From Davidsoniella eucalypti (Eukaryota; Ascomycota; Sordariomycetes; Microascales; Ceratocystidaceae), in contig RMBW01000083.1 of assembly GCA_004009845.1 (NCBI GenBank), forward strand, positions 62,001-126,000: a stretch of DNA of 64,000 nucleotides, given 5' to 3'. Below the pieces are notes generated by a model. That model was not told the origin of the DNA and searched no databases. It saw nothing but the letters and a program-made list of their open reading frames with translations. This document shows, piece by piece, positions 59,201 through 64,000 of the stretch; position 1 is the stretch's first letter; each line of letters opens with the position of its first letter. The translations under genes and the position numbers were made by a program.

Positions 59201-59696
59201 TGGTTAGGTGGCCGATGTCAAGCAACGGTGGGTGCTCGAGCGTGTTCCACAGCTCATTGATGAAGTTGTTAGTCAGTTCCTCCCGCATCTTGGAGCCGTT
59301 AGGCATCTTGGCAACCATGCGGATCACCCGCTCCATGAGATACGTCTTATCGTCAACGATTCCATTGTGTTTGATCTTAGCCTTGGTCAGATCACACAGA
59401 GTGCCAAAATCCTTCATGGTCAGTGTCATGAGGGACGCCTTGAGTCCTGGCCGGTTTTCGACAATAGCATACTGTCCATTGGCGTAGTCAGTGGGCAGTG
59501 GCCGCTTTGATGCTACCCGAAGCGACCGGAGCTTAGCTAGAGCACCATCAGGCTTCTTCTTCTTGTGCTGAAGAACAGGCCCACCAGGTGTTGTTGCCAC
59601 AGCTGTCGAGGAAGCGTTCTCAGAGCCGCTTTCCTTGCGCTCGGGAGTCGAGGGTCCCTTCTCAGGAGTGGTATGAAGGGTAGACGGTGAAGACAT
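56233..59696 (-). CDS. ppoA: Psi-factor-producing oxygenase (fatty acid 8-dioxygenase fused to P450 diol synthase)
   Basis: Three exons join in frame: 59696-59172, 59112-58920 and 58853-56233, giving 1112 residues, the usual Ppo length. Ppo enzymes turn linoleic acid into hydroperoxides and then diols (oxylipins) that balance sexual and asexual sporulation. The N-terminal heme peroxidase domain has the distal His at about 239 (TIITHDLFW across the splice), and YRWH with the catalytic Tyr near 417 and proximal His near 420. The C-terminal P450-like domain has an I-helix PNQAQ with Asn and Gln, and GPHACLG with the heme Cys near 1045. Keeping that Cys fits the PpoA (diol synthase) type rather than PpoC, which lacks it. 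PpoA versus another LDS subtype is uncertain. Confidence 0.9.
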
Positions 59697-62491
59697 GGTC
59701 AAAAGAAATATTAAACGAATCAAAAGAATAGAAAAGAGGGTATCAAGTAGAAAACAAACAAGTAGACAGACTGATTCTAGGGTTGGAAAAGAAACAGATT
59801 ATGAAGGCTAAGAGAAATGCTATAAGCAACACAAGCAACTTTGTGTTTTTGAGCTATTCTAGCAGCTAATAACGATTCCTAGCAGGAATATGTTAAAGAT
59901 GAGTGCAAGGTGGATGATGAACTGAAGGGACCGAGGAGCAGCGCAATCTCAATTTTTGGATAGCCTGAGCCTTATATATGATGGATCTCAGCGTCTCCAA
60001 AGATCAATAAACTAGCTGTGTAAGTATGTATCTGCTATATCCACTCCCAGCATCAGGGAATACAGAGACATAGCCTGTGCAGAAAGCGTTTATGCACCTA
60101 CTAGTATATTCTTTTCGACATCTCAAAGTACGCACAAGATATACAGCTATACTCACACCCTCGCCGATCTTCTAGTCCTATACTGCTGGCCACTTCTTTC
60201 CCAAAACTCTTCTACAAACATAACCCCCGCCATGAACGGCATAGTCCCTAGTTACTGCTTGTTCTTTCCTATTCTCTTCTCCTTGTCAACACAACTATCC
60301 GGATCTGCCTCCCCAAGACACACCGCACTCGGCACATACATACGTATACAGCACACAAAATGGCGCGCCTGTTCAATAGAGTCTCTGTGTTTCACTCGGT
60401 ATATTAGTCTTGCTCATGCTGTCTCTGGTTGAAAACATATTCTCACGCCATTGCACTACTGTACTCCAAGCAATTGCTATATTTTGGTCTACACAGACAA
60501 CCCGGCAAGGATTAAAGATAACAGACCAGTCCGGAGAAAACAAGTTCGTACTCCGGCCAGTCTTGACTGATCGACAATTTGGAGACTGGTGAGGCTGGCT
60601 GAGTGAGCGAAAGGAGTTCAGGCCCCGCTGGTAGGAGTATATGCGAGAGAAACGGCTGACTTGTTGCCTCGCCTTGTGACCCAGGCAAAACCAATCGGTT
60701 ATACCAGTTGCCTCCTCTTGCCCTTTGGCGTCTGCATGTATGCACAGATATGTATGTATGCATTTGATAGTCTGATCTGGCTGTACTTTCTCGTGTTTTG
60801 GCATACCAGCCTCTGAATTCCTTATGTATGTTGGACATCATATCCACTGCAATGACAGACCAAGCGAAAATGGCTGGCTTGGCTGTTATCGACGCTGGTC
60901 GGCAATTGTTGGAACCGTTCTTGTTCACAATGCCTTAGCTTTCACCAACTAAGACACTTGTTGCATCTGCACATGATACATTGTGCTTCCGTCTGCCGAT
61001 ACCATCTTTGTAGTCTATTCATCGAATGTCTTTCTGTATTAGTGACTGTCTCTCAGTATAGATATACTTGACTATACTCATGCAATCACTATAGTGACTG
61101 ACTCTCTCTTCACTACCAAGTAGCCAATTCTCCGTAAAACATCAGGGGTAAAAAACATATCCAAAGTTTCTGCGGTACTTTTACACAGTAAAACATGCTG
61201 CAGATCTGCACCGCTTACTTCTTTTGGCTATCTTAGCTGGCCTTATAACTGCTGAAATTCCGACTCCTCAATTTCAAATTCTAGTTTAGAGACAGTGTCT
61301 GTCCCGAGCAGAAGTCTCCTGTCTAAACAGATCCCCCAAACAGCGGAAACAATGTCGTTCATAGTGCCCGTTCCGTAGATCAACCACCAAAATCTGTTCC
61401 AGGGAAGAACCCATGCTGCATTACAAGTATAAGTACAGGAAGGTGGCTTTTCTTTTCTAAAAGCTTGAAAGCGTTATATTGCCCTATCAACCTTGTACTA
61501 TAACTTGGAATGACAGCTACCTACTACTCTAAGGGAAACAGATAAAAAAAATACAAGGGCATGTGTAGTAACAGCCCGCTGGCCATATATCACTTACTAA
61601 CATTTATATACATAGTTTCTATGATTCTAGCACAACGCGATCTCGAAATTAGTTTCCTTTTATTACCTATGTTCATACATGTACGCACCGACACGGATTG
61701 AGACACAATGCTGTAGTGTGTCACTGCTATGGTGACTTTCATTTGTAGGTTCAGGGTCTGCATACGGGCGAACAGATCATTACTTTGTCTGACTGGTCTT
61801 GTTATTAGCCGACTACGCCGTGGCGTCGATAGCCTGATTCCTATAGCCGGCATGATAACAAATATCCACCTCCTCAATGGCTGATATATCTGTATCTGTA
61901 CAATGATTAACTATCCACACCTAATCCCCGTGCTTCCCTTAGACCATGAGTTGCCAGCTCTCATAGGCGAAAGAAGAGAACAGGATGATAGGGTCTCATA
62001 TCTTGGCCGCATGTCTAGTTCTTCAGGTTTGTCTTCGGTCTTCAATCCAACCTACAGATAGTTAGTCAACCAGCTGTCTGAAATTATGAGAATCTGACTT
62101 CATCTTTTGACGTCACTCGATGAACAAGGTTTTTCGTGGACTAAGGCCTAGATCATCTCGTCATAAGCTTCATCTTTTAATTTTGAGTCAATCCTGGTGT
62201 GTTAACATGTGTAAGCACAAATTAGAATACGTTCAAGGATTAACATGCACAAAAGTTGAGAATAAATTAAACCATGTGTTAGGGTTACATAATACACTAC
62301 AGCACTAACTTGATTGTATCGTAAAGCGGTGTATAATAAACCGGCAGAAAAAAAGCAGCACTCACCGCCGAGATGCATCTTTAATCCTTGCTGTATTTTG
62401 ATACAAGTCGCATATCGATTGTCGGGCCAAACTGTGGTGAATTCGAGGGTCTTTCTCTCCAAATCATCGTGGAATTCATATCCACCCAGCC
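59697..62491. other. Long divergent intergenic region between the Ppo gene and MTF1
   Basis: About 2.8 kb, unusually long for the gene-dense half of the window. It must hold both promoters. Only short frames occur; the one with any merit is the 66-codon frame at 60232. No repeat copy, RNA gene or retroposon was recognised. Confidence 0.45.
60232..60432 (+). CDS. Doubtful 66-residue frame with a signal-peptide-like start
   Basis: The ATG has a good fungal context (CCGCCATGA) after a pyrimidine-rich leader-like stretch. The first 25 residues (MNGIVPSYCLFFPILFSLST and following) look like a secretion signal with a small-residue end at GSAS. The rest is short, basic and unlike any family known to me, and the frame could instead continue by splicing. 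It may be chance. Confidence 0.2.
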   Translation: MNGIVPSYCLFFPILFSLSTQLSGSASPRHTALGTYIRIQHTKWRACSIESLCFTRYISLAHAVSG

Positions 62492-64000
62492 ATGCTCTCA
62501 ATATTGCGGCGTCGAGAGGCTTATAGCCTTAGCAATCGGGCTCTCCTTCCCAACTATGCCGCTCCCCGGAGCTTTGCAACCCGGAGGACTAAGAAATCCG
62601 AATCTGAGTTTAAAGCTAGTGTCGAAAATGATACCGAAGACATTCTCCCAGCCGTCCTCCCCAAGGCTATTCTCATGAAGATAAAAGATCAGAAACTTAT
62701 GCCAACGAATGATATGGGTAGATGGCTGGCCAGATCTGGCCTGTTCAAGATACCTGGCGCTACCAAAACTATTCCGCGCCCTCCTAATGTTGATAAGACA
62801 CGAGTGAATATCACTAACGATGTTTTTGTGAGTAAGTATTACTGTGTCCTTGTGTAGACCAACGCAACCATAGTCAGCATTCACCTACTAACATCTGTCC
62901 TAGAACAAATATTGGACTATCTGGGAAGCTCACTTGATCGTCATGTCGGCTGTGATTTGCTCGATATCAACCCGGGTGTTGGTGTCTGGAGTACTGGCCT
63001 CCATGAAAGACTGAAACCACGTAAGCACGTAATGCTTGAGCCTTCTCGTGATTTTTATATGGAAAAGCTCCAGCCACTCGCAGAAAAGCCCGGCGTCACT
63101 GTTCTCAAAAAGCACGGTATCATCTGGGAGGAGATGGCCGAAGCTCTTGACCTCTTCACCGACCAAAAAGTTGTTCCAAAAACTGGCGACGTTGAACGGA
63201 ACGACAGCTTACTTGTTACACTCAATCTCTGCCACTACCCGAGACGAAAGTTCCAAAGCTACGAATCATTGGCCTCTCTAGTGCTGCATCAAATGCTCAC
63301 TAGTGTTCGTTCACGCTCCATGTTCCAGAAGTATGGCCTTGTTCGCGTCCTTGCATGGGTCGATGATGAAGACAAGCGGCCTTTGCTTCCCAAGAGCGTA
63401 TACTCGCGTCGTCGTGCTGCCCTTGATGCCGAGTGCTCTATGGAATGGATCCACGAAGTTGTTGGTGCCGATGACCAGTCAGAGCAGGCCCGTCAGATCC
63501 TGATTGAACAACGCCAGCCTACACGCCTAGAAGCTTTACGGATAGCATCAGCACAGCGTGTATTCAAGAAAATGGAAGAAGATGGCCGTGTTATCCCAGA
63601 AGATCGCAAGAACGAAATCGTCGAGACCTTGCAAAACTGGACTCCCGAGAAACAAGCCTGGGATGATGCGATGGTGCAAAAGATCATTGAAGGAATCGAG
63701 GAATGGAGAAACCTAATAAAGACCATCAAAGAGGAAACAGAACGGCAAAAGGCGGCTCAGAAAGCGCTCCAAATTAAAAACAACACGATAGGCGAGATCG
63801 ATCCTGAAAACTACTTCTATTCCAAGGATCTTACGTCGTTCCGTGATCCTTTCTTCATGAAGCTCCCCGACAATGAAACCGGAAAGACGCCTAAAACACG
63901 CCAGCTATATGGTGTTGCCCGGTGGAGAGCGTGGTATCCCCCATATCCGGACGCTGAAATGGAGAACGAAAACGAAGAAAAGGATGCGGCAGAGGATGTC
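62492..64000 (+). CDS. MTF1: Mitochondrial transcription factor 1 (rRNA dimethylase-like), cut by the window edge
   Basis: Two exons are visible: 62492-62831 and 62904-64000, joined in frame, with 479 residues before the window ends; the stop is not seen. Fungal Mtf1 resembles bacterial KsgA rRNA methyltransferases but serves as the specificity factor of mitochondrial RNA polymerase. The first 35 residues are basic with Arg-Arg pairs and act as the probable import signal. The SAM-fold motif is seen after the splice (CDLLDINPGVGVWS), then HVMLEPSRDFYMEKLQPL and LLVTLNLCHYPRRKFQSY. The C-terminal helical part contains TPEKQAWDDAM. The intron has a CTACTAAC branch site. Confidence 0.85.

Noticed and set aside
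44663..59696. A secondary-metabolite cluster made of the P450, the dehydrogenase and the Ppo gene
   Set aside because: The P450 is separated from the others by a nucleoporin, CUE3 and THI4, and no synthase, transporter or cluster regulator is present.

Overview
The window reads as nuclear DNA of a filamentous ascomycete (Pezizomycotina). The genes carry short introns of about 35 to 150 nt with GTAAGT- or GTATGT-like donors, CTAAC or CTGAC branch sites and TAG or CAG acceptors. Coding sequences are near 45-50% GC and the spacers are AT-rich. Gene content agrees: a BimE-type APC1, an FG nucleoporin of the Nup42/Amo1 family, a fused Cwh43, a two-domain Ppo oxygenase, a Pth11-like seven-helix protein and a thi4 preceded by a TPP riboswitch. 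I could not resolve the class from sequence alone. No tRNA, rRNA, CRISPR array or bacterial-type operon was seen.

Layout. Positions 1-7300 are gene-poor and hold a decayed LINE 3' end (minus strand, 4.75-5.46 kb) and a tiny poly-A insertion with target-site duplications. A seven-transmembrane protein gene follows (7.3-8.7 kb). Then comes a second poor stretch with a dispersed repeat copy and a broken gene of unknown family (10.3-11.6 kb). From 12.65 kb onward the region is mostly housekeeping: BTB protein (-), VPS41 (-), APC1 (+), eIF3e (-), mitochondrial ribosomal mL49 (+), SWI1 (-), an orphan gene (+), UTP6 (-), CWH43 (+), a cytochrome P450 (+), a NUP42-like nucleoporin (+), CUE3 (+), THI4 (-), a short-chain dehydrogenase (-), a Ppo fatty acid oxygenase (-), and MTF1 (+), which runs off the right edge.

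The genes do not form one pathway. They cover endolysosomal tethering (VPS41), cell-cycle proteolysis (APC1), translation and its quality control (eIF3e, CUE3), ribosome biogenesis (UTP6), mitochondrial gene expression (mL49, MTF1), chromatin remodelling (SWI1), GPI-anchor lipid remodelling (CWH43), nuclear pore function (NUP42-like), thiamine synthesis (THI4 with its riboswitch) and oxylipin signalling (Ppo). Accessory material sits in the spacers: three copies of a roughly 150-350 bp repeat (near 10.0, 35.1 and 43.1 kb), two 5'-truncated poly-A insertions with perfect 12-bp target duplications (near 3.86 and 14.69 kb), and decayed coding sequence. The repeat and the tiny insertions share a similar 3' end, which suggests one non-LTR retroposon family. 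Exon models below were derived by hand from splice signals and reading-frame continuity.
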